DNA from: Devosia sp. 66-22
GTDB lineage: Bacteria; Pseudomonadota; Alphaproteobacteria; Rhizobiales; Devosiaceae
Assembly: GCA_001899065.1 (NCBI GenBank)
Contig: MKUZ01000008.1
Coordinates: 1-64,000 of the forward strand
Direction: 5' to 3'
DNA: 64,000 nucleotides
The notes under the pieces were generated by a model that was not told the DNA's origin, ran no database searches, and saw only the letters and a program-made list of their open reading frames with translations. This document shows positions 43,878 through 53,563 of the stretch, piece after piece (the first letter of the stretch is position 1; every line of letters starts with the position of its first letter). A program made the translations under genes and the position numbers.

Positions 43878-44441
43878 TCAGGACTTGCCGGTCTCTCGGG
43901 TCACGACGCGCGCGGGATTTCCCGTGACGGTGACGCCCGGGGGGACGTCCCTGGTTACGACGCTGCCGGCACCGACGGTCGCGCCTTCGCCGATCGTCAC
44001 GCCGGGAAGGATCACGCTGCCACCGCCAATCTTAGCCCCTTTGCAGATGCGCGGGAAGGTCATCGGACCGCCCCTCAGCTTGTCGTTGAGCGTGGTGACA
44101 TGCGGTCCGATGAAGACCCCGTCCTCCACGACGACGCCGCGCGTGATGTGGCAGGCTGTCTGGATGGAGACATTGTTCCCGATATGGCAGGCGCAGATAT
44201 TGCAGTGCGATCCGATGGTTGTGCCGGTTCCAATGGTCGCGCCCGTCTGCACCAGCGTGAACGAGCCCACCCGGGTGCCAGCACCGATGGCGACGTCGGC
44301 CTGCACTTCGGTCAGTGCGGGATTGTAGAAATGGACCCCCGGAAAGCGCCCCTGCAGATCGTGATGCACTACTACCTCGCCGTGACGCCATATCGGCCCG
44401 ACGCTCCAATATCGGGCAGCCGGGGAAAACGAAAGGAGCAT
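43878..44441 (-). CDS. left-handed beta-helix acyltransferase, WlbB/WxcM-like
   Basis: The 187-residue hexapeptide-repeat protein has repeated [LIV]-G-x-x-x-x units: VAIGAGTRVGSF, IGTGTTIGSHCNICACHIGNNVSIQTACHI, VVVEDGVFIGPHVTTLNDK, and IGGGSVILPGVTIGEGATVGAGSVVTRDVPPGVTVTGNPARVV. The VFIGPHVTTLND segment fits the WlbB/WxcM-N type that N-acylates amino sugars. ATG 44441 is preferred (AGGGCGG upstream) over GTG 44471. It heads the glycan gene cluster, 2 bp before the BKACE start, and faces the tRNA-Glu gene. Confidence 0.85.
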   Translation of the reverse strand: MLLSFSPAARYWSVGPIWRHGEVVVHHDLQGRFPGVHFYNPALTEVQADVAIGAGTRVGSFTLVQTGATIGTGTTIGSHCNICACHIGNNVSIQTACHITRGVVVEDGVFIGPHVTTLNDKLRGGPMTFPRICKGAKIGGGSVILPGVTIGEGATVGAGSVVTRDVPPGVTVTGNPARVVTRETGKS

Positions 44442-44532
44442 GTCGCAGCCGCCCTGCGCGTGGGCGAGCACGCGATTTTCGTCTCAAGGGAGGCGGAATC
44501 GACCGGGAAGCGGGCTGTCGGTGGGGGGAGTC

Positions 44533-44607
44533 TGGCGCGCCCAAGGGGAATCGAACCCCTGTTCCCGCCGTGAGAGGGCGGTGTCCTGACCGCTAGACGA
44601 TGGGCGC
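44533..44607 (-). tRNA. tRNA-Glu (anticodon CTC)
   Basis: On the minus strand the 75-nt gene begins GCGCCCA and ends with encoded CCA at 44533. The acceptor stem pairs GCGCCCA with TGGGCGC. The anticodon arm is CCGCC-CTCTCAC-GGCGG with anticodon CTC (reads GAG), and the T arm is AGGGG-TTCGATT-CCCCT. Its 3' end points toward the glycan cluster. Confidence 0.95.
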
Positions 44608-44694
44608 GGAGAACGGGGCTCAGTTACGATGGACGGACGCCGTCGTCAAGGCGGAGCCGTCGACAGCATTGCCGCGCCGCGCTAGGTGACGTGC

Positions 44695-45825
<1,131 letters not shown>

Positions 45826-46581
45826 TTACCGCGCCGCTTCGAGCCGGCCCGCCGCAATGATGCGCTCGAGGAATTTCTGCGTGCGCGGCTGCTGCGGGTC
45901 GGCGAAGAGACGATGCGGCTCGCCCTGTTCGACGATCCGTCCGCCATCGAGGAAGCAGACCCGGTCGGCCACGTCGCGCGCAAAGCCCATTTCGTGCGTG
46001 ACGATCACCATCGTCATGCCGCTGGTCTTGAGATCGCGGATGATCTTGAGGACTTCCCCGATCAGCTCGGGATCGAGCGCCGCCGTCACTTCGTCGAGCA
46101 GCAGCACCTCCGGCTCGGTCGCCAGCGAGCGGACGATGGCCACGCGCTGCTGCTGTCCGCCCGAAAGCTGCTCGGGATAGGCCTGGGCGAACTGCCCGAG
46201 CCCGAACATGTCGAGCAGCTTCAGCGCCGCCGTCTCCGCCTCGCGTCGGTCGCGACCATGTACCTTGATGGGCGCCAGCGTCACGTTCTGCAGCACCGTC
46301 ATGTGCGGGAACAGATTGTAGGCCTGGAACACGATGCCGACGCGCTTGTAGAGGCCCGTGCGGCCGAAGGCCGGGTCGAAGATGTCGACGCCGTCGAGCC
46401 TCACCGCGCCCTCGTCGAACTCGGTCAAGCCGTTGATGCAGCGCAGCAAAGTGGACTTGCCCGAGCCCGAGGCGCCGATCAGGCAAACCACTTCGTGCGG
46501 GGCGACGCTGAGGTCCACCCCGTCGAGCACCATCTTGTCACCGTAGAACTTGGTGAGCTTGTCGATCACGATCCGGGTCAT
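45826..46581 (-). CDS. polar amino acid ABC transporter, ATP-binding protein
   Basis: The 251-residue ATPase has Walker A GASGSGKST (about 36-44), YNLFPHMTVLQNV, signature LSGGQQQR, Walker B LLLDEVTAALDPEL and the H-loop VTHEMGFARDVADRV, typical of the HisP/GlnQ group. It starts one base before the stop of the permease gene (TGATG), so the two are coupled. Together with the permease and the binding protein it forms a three-gene operon on the minus strand. Confidence 0.94.
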   Translation of the reverse strand: MTRIVIDKLTKFYGDKMVLDGVDLSVAPHEVVCLIGASGSGKSTLLRCINGLTEFDEGAVRLDGVDIFDPAFGRTGLYKRVGIVFQAYNLFPHMTVLQNVTLAPIKVHGRDRREAETAALKLLDMFGLGQFAQAYPEQLSGGQQQRVAIVRSLATEPEVLLLDEVTAALDPELIGEVLKIIRDLKTSGMTMVIVTHEMGFARDVADRVCFLDGGRIVEQGEPHRLFADPQQPRTQKFLERIIAAGRLEAAR

Positions 46582-47417
46582 CAGAGGACGCCCTGCAGCC
46601 GACGCTCGCGGTCGCGGCGCTGGAGGTGGTCGGTCAGCCGCGCCAGTGGGATGGTGGCGAGGAGGAACAGGATCGCGGCGGCGACCAGCGAGGAATAGTT
46701 GAAGGTCCGGGCCGTGTAGATCTGCGCTTCGCGCACCGCGTCGCGCACGCCGATCACCGAGAGCAGTGCCACATCCTTTTGCAGCGCAACCACGAGGTTG
46801 AGCATGGCGGGCACCACATTGCGCAGCGCCTGCGGAAGAATGGCGTAGCGCAGCGTCTGCCATTGCGAGAGGCCGAGCGCCTTGGCGGCCATGTTCTGGC
46901 CCTCGTGCACGGCCTCGATGCCTGAGCGATAGACTTCGGTGGCATAGGCCGAATAGCTGAGGATGAGCGCCACGCCGCCCCAGAACATACCGCTGGTGGG
47001 CAGGCCGGGCAGGTTGAGCGCGGGGATGCCGAAACCGAACAGCAGCACCAGCAACAGGGCCGGCAGGCCGCGGAACAGGTCGACATAGAGGATGGCGAAG
47101 ACGCGCAGCGGCGCGAACCAGGGGCCGCCCATGGCGCGGAAAATGGCGAGGACGAGCGCCCAGATGCCGATGCAGACGAGGCTGATCACCCAGATCTGCA
47201 TGCTGACCAGGAACCCCTTGGCGACGGCCGGGAAGGATTCGATGATCGCTTCGAGGCTGAAGAACTGGAGCTGGATGCGTGGCCATTGCGGGGCCGAGGT
47301 CACGAAGTACCCCACCACGCCGAACACGAGGATGACGCTGGCCAAACTAATAAGGACCGGCAGAAGCCGGTCCTTGAGTGCGATCTGCCGGCGCCCCTTG
47401 CCGGGTCGTCGTGTCAT
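46581..47417 (-). CDS. polar amino acid ABC transporter, permease
   Basis: The 278-residue membrane protein has an N-terminal helix (about 16-38) and the HisM/GlnP-type core with five or more helices. The EAA motif region reads EVYRSGIEAVHEGQNMAAKALGLSQWQTLRYAILPQALRNVVPAML. RGLPALLLVLLFGFG is also family-typical. It overlaps the binding-protein gene by 4 bases and the ATPase gene by one base. Confidence 0.94.
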   Translation of the reverse strand: MTRRPGKGRRQIALKDRLLPVLISLASVILVFGVVGYFVTSAPQWPRIQLQFFSLEAIIESFPAVAKGFLVSMQIWVISLVCIGIWALVLAIFRAMGGPWFAPLRVFAILYVDLFRGLPALLLVLLFGFGIPALNLPGLPTSGMFWGGVALILSYSAYATEVYRSGIEAVHEGQNMAAKALGLSQWQTLRYAILPQALRNVVPAMLNLVVALQKDVALLSVIGVRDAVREAQIYTARTFNYSSLVAAAILFLLATIPLARLTDHLQRRDRERRLQGVL

Positions 47418-48235
47418 TGCGAGATCACCGGGATATTGGGGTCGGCGATCAGGTACTTGGCGGCGAGCTCGTCGATGGTGCCCTTGGCCTTGAGCGCGGC
47501 GATGCCCTCGTTGATCCAGGGGACGATCGGGTTCTCATGGGCGAACAGCAGGCCGAGGCCTTCGTCCTTGGGATCCTTGGGAACCAGCGCCGTGATCTTG
47601 GCTTCCGGCACCTGCACGGCCGTCGCATAGAGCGCCGTCGGCAGCGTGGCGATGGTGGCGTCGATCTGGCCGCCCTGCAGCGCCTGGAACACGCCGGCCT
47701 GATCGTCGAAGACGGCGGCGTCGGCGATGCCGAGGATGTTGGTGACATAGTCGAAATCGGTCGTGCCGACAGCGACGCCCCAGCGGGCATTCTTGAGGTC
47801 GGCGAACGACTTGGCCGCGCTCACGTTCGAGCTGGGCAGGGCGATCACGACCTTGTCGGACTGATAGTAGACGTCCGAGAACGTCGCGACCTTGGAGCGC
47901 TCGGGGGTGACCGAGATCTGCTGGATCGAGAAGTCATAGGCCTTCGGGCCCGGCGCGATGGCGCCGTCGAAGGTAACGTCGGTCCACACCACGTCTTCCT
48001 TGGCGAAACCGAGCTCGGCGGCCAAGGCGTAGACGAACGCGGCCTCGAAACCCTCGCCGGCGGACGGATTGTTGTCGAGAACCCACGGCGGATAGGCCGG
48101 GTCGGAGGTGCTGACGGTCAGCTTTCCCGGGGTAAACAGCCGCGGGTCGTTGGGCGTCTTTTCCTGCGCGGCGGCCGTGCCGACCACCGTGGTGGTCAGC
48201 GCCAGCGCCAGGAGCGCTGTAAGGATCTTTTTCAT
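47414..48235 (-). CDS. periplasmic amino acid-binding protein
   Basis: The 273-residue precursor has a signal peptide (MKKILTALLALALTTTVVGTAAAQ) and the type-2 periplasmic binding fold of family 3 (SBP_bac_3). Recognisable strands are LTVSTSDPAYPPWVLDNNPSAGEGFEAAFVYALAAELGF, DFSIQQISVTPERSKVATFSDVYYQSDKVVI, and ARWGVAVGTTDFDYV. It is the first gene of the operon. ATG 48235 has GAGAGAG upstream; an ATG two codons earlier is possible. The ligand is likely a polar amino acid or related compound. Confidence 0.92.
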   Translation of the reverse strand: MKKILTALLALALTTTVVGTAAAQEKTPNDPRLFTPGKLTVSTSDPAYPPWVLDNNPSAGEGFEAAFVYALAAELGFAKEDVVWTDVTFDGAIAPGPKAYDFSIQQISVTPERSKVATFSDVYYQSDKVVIALPSSNVSAAKSFADLKNARWGVAVGTTDFDYVTNILGIADAAVFDDQAGVFQALQGGQIDATIATLPTALYATAVQVPEAKITALVPKDPKDEGLGLLFAHENPIVPWINEGIAALKAKGTIDELAAKYLIADPNIPVISQ

Positions 48236-48416
48236 TGCCATCTCTCTCTCATCGAGCTGCGGTCGCCCGGCGAGGAGACGCAAGTGTCGTCCATAATGCC
48301 GAGCCCGGCAGCGAAACTAGCCGAAATCCCTCGTGGGACGAGTCATACAATTGCAAAAATCGGAGCCCGAAGGAAATCCTTCACAGCACAATCACTTGCC
48401 GGGCAAAAAGCCGCGG

Positions 48417-48689
48417 CTAGACGACGCGGAGGAACTTGAGCGCGGCGGCCCGGGGCTCACGCCGTACGACCGTGCACAGCGCCGAGGCGACTTCCGGCAC
48501 CTGCTCGTCCAGCTTGTCGTAGAACAGCGACACCATCTGCGGCAGCGTCTGCGTCGCCGACACGCGCACCAGTGCTCCGCCGGTCGACAGATTGACCAGC
48601 TGGCACGGCACCGTCGACAGCCCATTGTCGAAGGACAGCATCCCCCGGTGGGTCACATCGTGGCGCGGATGAGTACGGCGTTCACGCAT
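48417..48689 (-). CDS. PilZ-domain protein
   Basis: The 90-residue protein is a single PilZ domain. The RxxxR part of the c-di-GMP motif appears as RRTHPRHDV near the N-terminus, and the NxSxxG part as NLSTGGALV near residue 33. Such small PilZ proteins bind c-di-GMP and act as effectors of motility, adhesion or cell cycle. It is a stand-alone gene, 181 bp from the transporter operon. Confidence 0.85.
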   Translation of the reverse strand: MRERRTHPRHDVTHRGMLSFDNGLSTVPCQLVNLSTGGALVRVSATQTLPQMVSLFYDKLDEQVPEVASALCTVVRREPRAAALKFLRVV

Positions 48690-48845
48690 CGGTCCGAGAT
48701 CCTCACCGCCTGACGCGCGGCCCTTTCAGCTTAGGTGGGAGGGGTTAACCGCGTGGGATGGCGACCAGCGCAAGTTTAGCTATCCGCGACGACGCGGCTT
48801 CAGAGTAGCGCGGTTGCGTCCCGGGGAGGTGTCACCTGGCGGTGT

Positions 48846-49757
48846 TCAGTTGATCTGGGCCTTTGCCTGTGCGGCGATGTCGAGGCCGACCAGGTCACTC
48901 CAGGCGTCGAGCAGGCGTTTGGTGATCGGGCCGACGGTGCCGTCGCCGACCGGGTGGTTGTTGAACCTGGTCGAGGGCATGATGCAGTAGGGGGTCGAGG
49001 TGAAGAACATCTCGTCGGCGGTGGCGAGGTCGTAGGGCTGCAGCACGGTTTCCTCGGTGGGGATGCCGAGCTTCTTCGCTAGCTCCAGCGCCGTGGCCCG
49101 GCTGATGCCGGCTAGGCAGTTGACCGTCGAGGGCGTTCGCAGCACGCCCTTGGTGACGCAGAAGATGTTGCCGCCCTTGTTCTCGGAGACGTGGCCGTCG
49201 ATGTCGAGGATGACGCTCTGCGCCAGCGGGTCCACCTGCTTGGCCTCCATCTCGGCCAGCGTGTAGGCGAGGCGGCTGCGGTTCTTGATGCGCGGGTCGA
49301 GCGACTGGCTGGGCACGGCGCGGCTGACCGGCGTCACGCCGTGGCAGCCCTCGGTGTAAAAGCGGGCCCAGGGCTTCAGATCCATGAACTGGGTGAAGAT
49401 CATCACCGTCGCGGCGCCGACCTGAACCGTCGGATCGGCGCCGGCGATCGAGAGGCCGCGCGAGATGTTGTGGACGATCCAACAGTCGTCGCCGGGGCCG
49501 TAATTGTCGAGATTGGCCTCGAACACGTCGAGCGTGGTGCGCAGCATCTTGTCGGCGCTCATGCCGGGGTCGATGCGGACCAGCTTCAGCGACTGGTACA
49601 GCCGCTCGATATGAGCTTCGAGCTTGAACGGCTTGTGGCGGAAGGTGCGGGTGGATTCGGTCACCGTGTCGGCCAGCATCACGGCGCTGTCGAAGATCGA
49701 GATCCGGGCGTCCGGCTCGAGAAGCATGCGGCCGGAGATGTAGACCATGCGGGCCAT
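48846..49757 (-). CDS. class IV aminotransferase (D-amino acid/branched-chain transaminase fold)
   Basis: The 303-residue PLP enzyme has the fold-type IV signatures: aldimine Lys158 in DPRIKNRSRLAYTLAEMEAK, and ILDIDGHVSENKGGNIFCVTKGVLRTPSTVNCLAGISR (Glu contacting the PLP nitrogen). ATADEMFFTSTPYCIMPSTRFN is near the C-terminus. These residues cannot separate D-amino acid, branched-chain and omega-type enzymes. It is the third gene of a minus-strand operon starting at the 51.55-kb promoter, after the class III transaminase and AllA-like genes. Confidence 0.88.
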   Translation of the reverse strand: MARMVYISGRMLLEPDARISIFDSAVMLADTVTESTRTFRHKPFKLEAHIERLYQSLKLVRIDPGMSADKMLRTTLDVFEANLDNYGPGDDCWIVHNISRGLSIAGADPTVQVGAATVMIFTQFMDLKPWARFYTEGCHGVTPVSRAVPSQSLDPRIKNRSRLAYTLAEMEAKQVDPLAQSVILDIDGHVSENKGGNIFCVTKGVLRTPSTVNCLAGISRATALELAKKLGIPTEETVLQPYDLATADEMFFTSTPYCIMPSTRFNNHPVGDGTVGPITKRLLDAWSDLVGLDIAAQAKAQIN

Positions 49758-49769
49758 AACCGTCTCTCC

Positions 49770-50237
49770 TCAGCTGACCTCGAGCCTAAGCGGCGTCGCG
49801 AGTTCGTGCACGATGCCGTCGTCGCCGGCATCGGCGCGCCACATCATCATGGCGAATTCGGCCGGTCCATCGAGCACCGTCAGGCCGGCGTGCCAGACAT
49901 TGCGCCCGATGCAGATGGCATCATCGGGGCCGGCGAGAAAGGCGCGGACATTGGCCATATCGGGAGTGCCGTCGGGCAGGGTGGGGGCGAGAACCACCAG
50001 CCAGCGGCCGGCCCGGATGGGAAGGAAGGACTGGGTCGAATGCGGATGGCGCTCAAGAGCGGTAATGGTGACGGTCGAGCCGGTCACGGGTTGAGGGCAC
50101 AGGATGGCGAAGCCGTGTTTGCCGGGCGTGTCGCCGATGGCGAGGACGTCGGGGATATCGGTATATTTGCCGTCGCGCGCGGCAAGGCGGGTCGCGAGCG
50201 GCGCGAGGGAGGCGGAGGCGAACGGGGGAAGAGCCAA
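49770..50237 (-). CDS. ureidoglycolate lyase (AllA)-family protein
   Basis: The 155-residue cupin-fold protein resembles ureidoglycolate lyase, which releases urea from ureidoglycolate to give glyoxylate. Family blocks are LERHPHSTQSFLPI, GRWLVVLAPTLPDGTP, and FLAGPDDAICIGRNVWHAGLTVL. The TTG at 50237 is chosen: GAGG lies 5 bases upstream and it starts 8 bp after the upstream stop, whereas ATG 50285 would overlap the upstream gene by 41 bp. No allantoin-pathway genes are nearby, so the substrate may be a related ureido or keto acid. Confidence 0.8.
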   Translation of the reverse strand: MALPPFASASLAPLATRLAARDGKYTDIPDVLAIGDTPGKHGFAILCPQPVTGSTVTITALERHPHSTQSFLPIRAGRWLVVLAPTLPDGTPDMANVRAFLAGPDDAICIGRNVWHAGLTVLDGPAEFAMMMWRADAGDDGIVHELATPLRLEVS

Positions 50238-50244
50238 GGCTACC

Positions 50245-51549
50245 TCAGTTGAGACGGGTGAAGCCGGAATGGGCGACGGGGCCATTGAGCAGGCTCATCA
50301 CGTCGCGTCCGTCCTCGCAGTCGCGGATCAGCGCGAACACGGGATCGAGCGCTTCGAAATAGCCGTCAACGATGTCGGGAGTGTGCGCGGTGCAGGTGTA
50401 GACCGCGGTCGCGGCGAGATAGCCCCTGGCGAGCATCTCCTGCGAGATCAGCGTGCGGTACGCCTGCGCCTTGGGCAGCTTCAGCGCGAAGCTGGTGAGA
50501 GCGGGGACGCCGGCGGTGGTCAGCGGCAGCCCGTGCTTTTTTCCGAGCGCCTGCCAGCGCGCGGTGATCTCGCGGCCGGTGGCGGTGATCTTTTCCCACG
50601 ATTTCTCGCGTTCCATCACGCGCAGCGTCGCCACGCCCGCCACCGAGCCGATGCGCTCGGTCCAGAAGGTCGAGGAAATGAACGTGTTCTGGGCGGCCTG
50701 CATGATGTCGCGCTTGCCCAGTACGCCGGTGACCGCATAGCCATTGCCCAGCGCCTTGCCGAAGACCGCCATGTCGGGGTCGACCCCATAGACCTTGTGC
50801 AGGCCGCCGAGGGCCTGGCGGAAGCCGGAGGTGCATTCGTCGAAGATCAGCACGATGCCGTGCGCGTCGGCGAGTTGCCGGACGCGGACGAGGAAGTCGC
50901 CCTCCGGCTCGTAGTTGCGCGATACTTCCATCTTGATGACGCCGATGGACTGGGTGCGGACCAGCTCCTCGAGGCCGTCATAGTCGTTGTAGGCGAAGGG
51001 GAAGACCGAGCCGCGCAGCGACTGTGGAACGCCGTTCGGACTGAGGCCGGGCAGCAGGTGGCCGGCAAGCGTTTCGGCATTGCCCAGATTGGCGGCAAGG
51101 TACCAGTCGTGCCAGCCATGATAGCCGCACAGGGCCACGCCGTCGCGGCCGGTCGCGGCACGGGCGATGCGGATGGAGATGGCATTGGCCTCGCCGCCGC
51201 TGCGGGCGAAGCGCGCCATGTCGGCCCATGGGTGGAGCGCGATGAGCTTTTGGGCGAGCTCGACTTCCTCGGGGGCGTTGAGCGTGGACATGGTGCCCAG
51301 GTCGATGGCGCGGCGGACCGCATCGTCGACCTCGTCGTCGCCATAGCCCAGCGTGTTGCAGCCGATGCCCATGATCGACATGTCGATGTACTCGCGGCCA
51401 TCGAGGTCCCAGACGCGGCAGCCCTTCGCCTTGCTGTAATAAGCGGGCCATTGCTCGGGCAGGAATTGCTCGGGGCGCTTGGAGAGCAGCATGTTGCCGC
51501 CGGGGATGACGGTCTTGGCCCTCTTCCACAGTTCCTGCCCCTTGCCCAT
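50245..51549 (-). CDS. class III aminotransferase, glutamate-1-semialdehyde aminomutase-like
   Basis: The 434-residue PLP enzyme has the class III fold. It contains RVWDLDGREYIDM, RSGGEANAISIRIARAATGRDGVALCGYHGWHDWY, the PLP Asp237 in LIFDECTSGFR and the aldimine Lys265 in AVFGKALGNGYAV. The N-terminus resembles glutamate-1-semialdehyde aminomutase (VIPGGNMLLSKRPEQFLPEQWP), and such paralogs occur in catabolic clusters. True HemL is normally outside such loci. ATG 51549 has GGGGGAGAG upstream. It is the first gene of the operon and shares its promoter region with the propeller gene. Confidence 0.85.
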   Translation of the reverse strand: MGKGQELWKRAKTVIPGGNMLLSKRPEQFLPEQWPAYYSKAKGCRVWDLDGREYIDMSIMGIGCNTLGYGDDEVDDAVRRAIDLGTMSTLNAPEEVELAQKLIALHPWADMARFARSGGEANAISIRIARAATGRDGVALCGYHGWHDWYLAANLGNAETLAGHLLPGLSPNGVPQSLRGSVFPFAYNDYDGLEELVRTQSIGVIKMEVSRNYEPEGDFLVRVRQLADAHGIVLIFDECTSGFRQALGGLHKVYGVDPDMAVFGKALGNGYAVTGVLGKRDIMQAAQNTFISSTFWTERIGSVAGVATLRVMEREKSWEKITATGREITARWQALGKKHGLPLTTAGVPALTSFALKLPKAQAYRTLISQEMLARGYLAATAVYTCTAHTPDIVDGYFEALDPVFALIRDCEDGRDVMSLLNGPVAHSGFTRLN

Positions 51550-51578
51550 TCTCTCCCCCAACAGACACGTGCTATATT

Positions 51579-51592
51579 GTTATAAGGATAAC
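51579..51592. promoter_or_regulatory. palindromic operator, site 1
   Basis: GTTAT-AAGG-ATAAC is a perfect 5-4-5 inverted repeat in the 84-bp divergent region between the class III transaminase and propeller genes, next to TATATT. A near-identical palindrome (site 2) lies in the next divergent region. It is likely an operator for a dimeric regulator, for example GntR/FadR-like. Confidence 0.65.
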
Positions 51593-51633
51593 CCGATAGC
51601 CGTCAAGCCGACGCGACGCGCGGGAGCAGTGGA

Positions 51634-52653
51634 ATGGCATTGCCGACACGCTGGAAAAAGGAGCCGGGCGCGCGCCTCGAGGGGGCTCGCGCGCTCGACC
51701 GATCCAAGGTCCAGGCGCCCGGCGTCGTGCGGACGCCGGATGGGCGGTTCCGCCTGTTCTACACGGCGGTGGGGCCGGGCCGGCCGTTCCGTGCGTGCCA
51801 GGGATACATCCTCAGCGCGGTGTCGGAGGACGGCCTCGCTTTCACGGTGGAGGAGGGCATCCGCGTCGCACCCGACCCGGCGCTGGCGCAGATGTCGCTG
51901 CGCGTGCTGGCGCCGAGCGTGGCGGCGCTCCCGGGCGGGGGCTGGCGCATGTATTTCGAAGCGCGCGGCACGGCGACGCTGCCGACCGCTATCATGAGCG
52001 CGGTGTCGGACGACCAGTTGAACTGGCGCGTCGAGGCGGGGTTGCGGATGACCGCGCCGGGCGGCGTGGGCGCGCCCCGGTTCCTGCGATCGGCGGGAGA
52101 GGGTGGACGGCTGTTCTGCTTCGAGTCGGTCTATGCCGGCGGGGACCCGTCGGGCGGAGCGCGGCTCGGGACGCAGGTGATCAGCGCGGTGAGCGCCGAT
52201 GGCTCGACCTTTATGCGCGAGCCGGGGCTGCGCCTTGGCGACCGGCACGATGCGCTCGACAGTGCGGGGATCACAGCGGCCGAAGTCGTCGCCGGATCGC
52301 CGTGGCGGATGGTGTTCTCGGCCTGGCAGGGCGTGCCGGCGGGCACGATGGTGCCGGCGCATCCCAGCGCCGATGCGGCGGTTGCGGCGAGCGCCGATTT
52401 CGCGGCCGCGTCGATCGCGGCGGATATGGCGGGCTACCGCTCGCGCATCCTGATGGCGTCGTCGGCGGATGGGATCAACTGGGAGCGCGATGGCGTGATC
52501 ATCGACGGCGACGGTTATGGTGGCACCGACATCGATGCCGTGCATGCCGAGGACATGTCGCTTGTCGCACTCGATGACGGCCGCCGGCGCATGTACTACG
52601 CGGCCTGCGATGCGCACGGCGTCTGGCGCATTGCCAGCGCGATCAGCGACTAG
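51634..52653 (+). CDS. five-bladed beta-propeller protein, GH43/GH32-like, cytoplasmic
   Basis: The 339-residue protein has five internal repeats. A strand motif of the form (D/G)GR-x-R-(L/M)-(F/Y)-(Y/F) occurs at about residues 36-44, 101-110, 157-164, 222-231 and 315-324. Each is followed by [IV]-x-SAVS-x-DG-x-x-[FW], at 59-71, 120-132, 182-194, 271-283 and 331-339. This is the layout of five-bladed glycoside hydrolases (arabinanase/invertase clan). No signal peptide is present, so it acts in the cytoplasm. The catalytic acidic residues are not certain. ATG 51634 is preceded by GGGAGCAG. Its end overlaps the convergent DHDPS-like gene by 11 bp. Confidence 0.7.
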   Translation: MALPTRWKKEPGARLEGARALDRSKVQAPGVVRTPDGRFRLFYTAVGPGRPFRACQGYILSAVSEDGLAFTVEEGIRVAPDPALAQMSLRVLAPSVAALPGGGWRMYFEARGTATLPTAIMSAVSDDQLNWRVEAGLRMTAPGGVGAPRFLRSAGEGGRLFCFESVYAGGDPSGGARLGTQVISAVSADGSTFMREPGLRLGDRHDALDSAGITAAEVVAGSPWRMVFSAWQGVPAGTMVPAHPSADAAVAASADFAAASIAADMAGYRSRILMASSADGINWERDGVIIDGDGYGGTDIDAVHAEDMSLVALDDGRRRMYYAACDAHGVWRIASAISD

Positions 52654-53563
52654 GCAACCAGGCCGGCCAGTTTGCCTCGAGCTCGGCCTTGTATTGCCGG
52701 TAGGCCGCCTCCGTCCCGCCCTCGTAGGGCGGCAGCAGCGCGAGCGGGTAGTCGGGCTCGGCCAGCTTGTGGATGATCTTGTCGTAGGCGCCATCGATAT
52801 GTCCGAGGCCAACGGCGCGAAGCAGCGCCAGGAGCGTGCCGCAGAGTTCGCGGTGGAGCTCGGCGAAGCGCGGCAGGTCACCGTCGATCCCGGCCCGCAA
52901 ATAGGCGTGGGCGCGCTGCGGATTGCTCGCGACGAGCGAGGCGAGGAGGGCGGGCTCGCCCAGCGGAGCGGCGAGGTAGTAACCCTGCTCGCTGAGGAAA
53001 TGGCGGAGCTGCGGGGCCTCGGCCATCAGCCCGAGGATCTGGTGCATGTCGGCGCCGCCGTGCTTGGTGGCGACGAGGTTGGGATGGCGCTCGGCGAGCT
53101 CGGCATATTCGTGCGGGCGCACCAGGCGGCCGGAGCGCATCAGGTTGTAGTGGAGGAACCGGCAATCGGGGAAACTGCCGCAGACCTCGGCGAAGAACCG
53201 GCGCAGTTCGGTGTCCCCCAGCGTGCCCCAATTGGGCAGCGAAATCTGGAAGGTCGTGATCCCCGCCGCGCGGCAGAAGCGGATGCGCTCCATGATGGTG
53301 GCGAGCGACTGGTTGACGACGCCCACCATTGGCGGCGCGCCACCGGCGTCGCGCATCGTCTCGGCGAAGACAGTCGCAATGCGGCGGAAGTCGGATTCGC
53401 TGACGGCGTAGCCCTCGCCGGCGGTGCCGAAGATGTAGAGGTCCGGCATGCCCGACGTCACGAGGTTGGTGATGGTGCGGCGGAAACAGGCCTCGTCGAG
53501 CGTGCCGTCGTCGCGCCAGGGGACGCAGACAGTGCCCAGAACAGTCCGAGGGTAGCGGCTCAT
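52643..53563 (-). CDS. dihydrodipicolinate synthase (DHDPS)-family aldolase, copy 1
   Basis: This is a 306-residue class I aldolase of the DapA/NanA superfamily. The Schiff-base Lys167 lies in NLVATKHGGAD, the partner Tyr139 in FLHYNLM, and the substrate-carboxylate loop GTAGEGY at 46-52. The family usually cleaves or forms 2-keto-3-deoxy sugar acids or related keto acids. HxxGAD and VVNQSLATI differ from canonical DapA, so a catabolic aldolase is more likely. ATG 53563 overlaps the upstream stop by 4 bases (ATGA). It ends convergently with the propeller gene. Confidence 0.88.
   Translation of the reverse strand: MSRYPRTVLGTVCVPWRDDGTLDEACFRRTITNLVTSGMPDLYIFGTAGEGYAVSESDFRRIATVFAETMRDAGGAPPMVGVVNQSLATIMERIRFCRAAGITTFQISLPNWGTLGDTELRRFFAEVCGSFPDCRFLHYNLMRSGRLVRPHEYAELAERHPNLVATKHGGADMHQILGLMAEAPQLRHFLSEQGYYLAAPLGEPALLASLVASNPQRAHAYLRAGIDGDLPRFAELHRELCGTLLALLRAVGLGHIDGAYDKIIHKLAEPDYPLALLPPYEGGTEAAYRQYKAELEANWPAWLPSR

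Noticed and set aside
45826-47286. Extended 486-codon reading of the amino acid ABC ATPase
   Set aside because: The frame continues upstream through the permease gene in the wrong frame. The true start is ATG 46581, which overlaps the permease stop (TGATG).
48391-48416. Terminator after the PilZ gene
   Set aside because: GCCGCGGC followed by TTTTT is a self-complementary 8-mer with no loop, so it cannot form a normal terminator hairpin.
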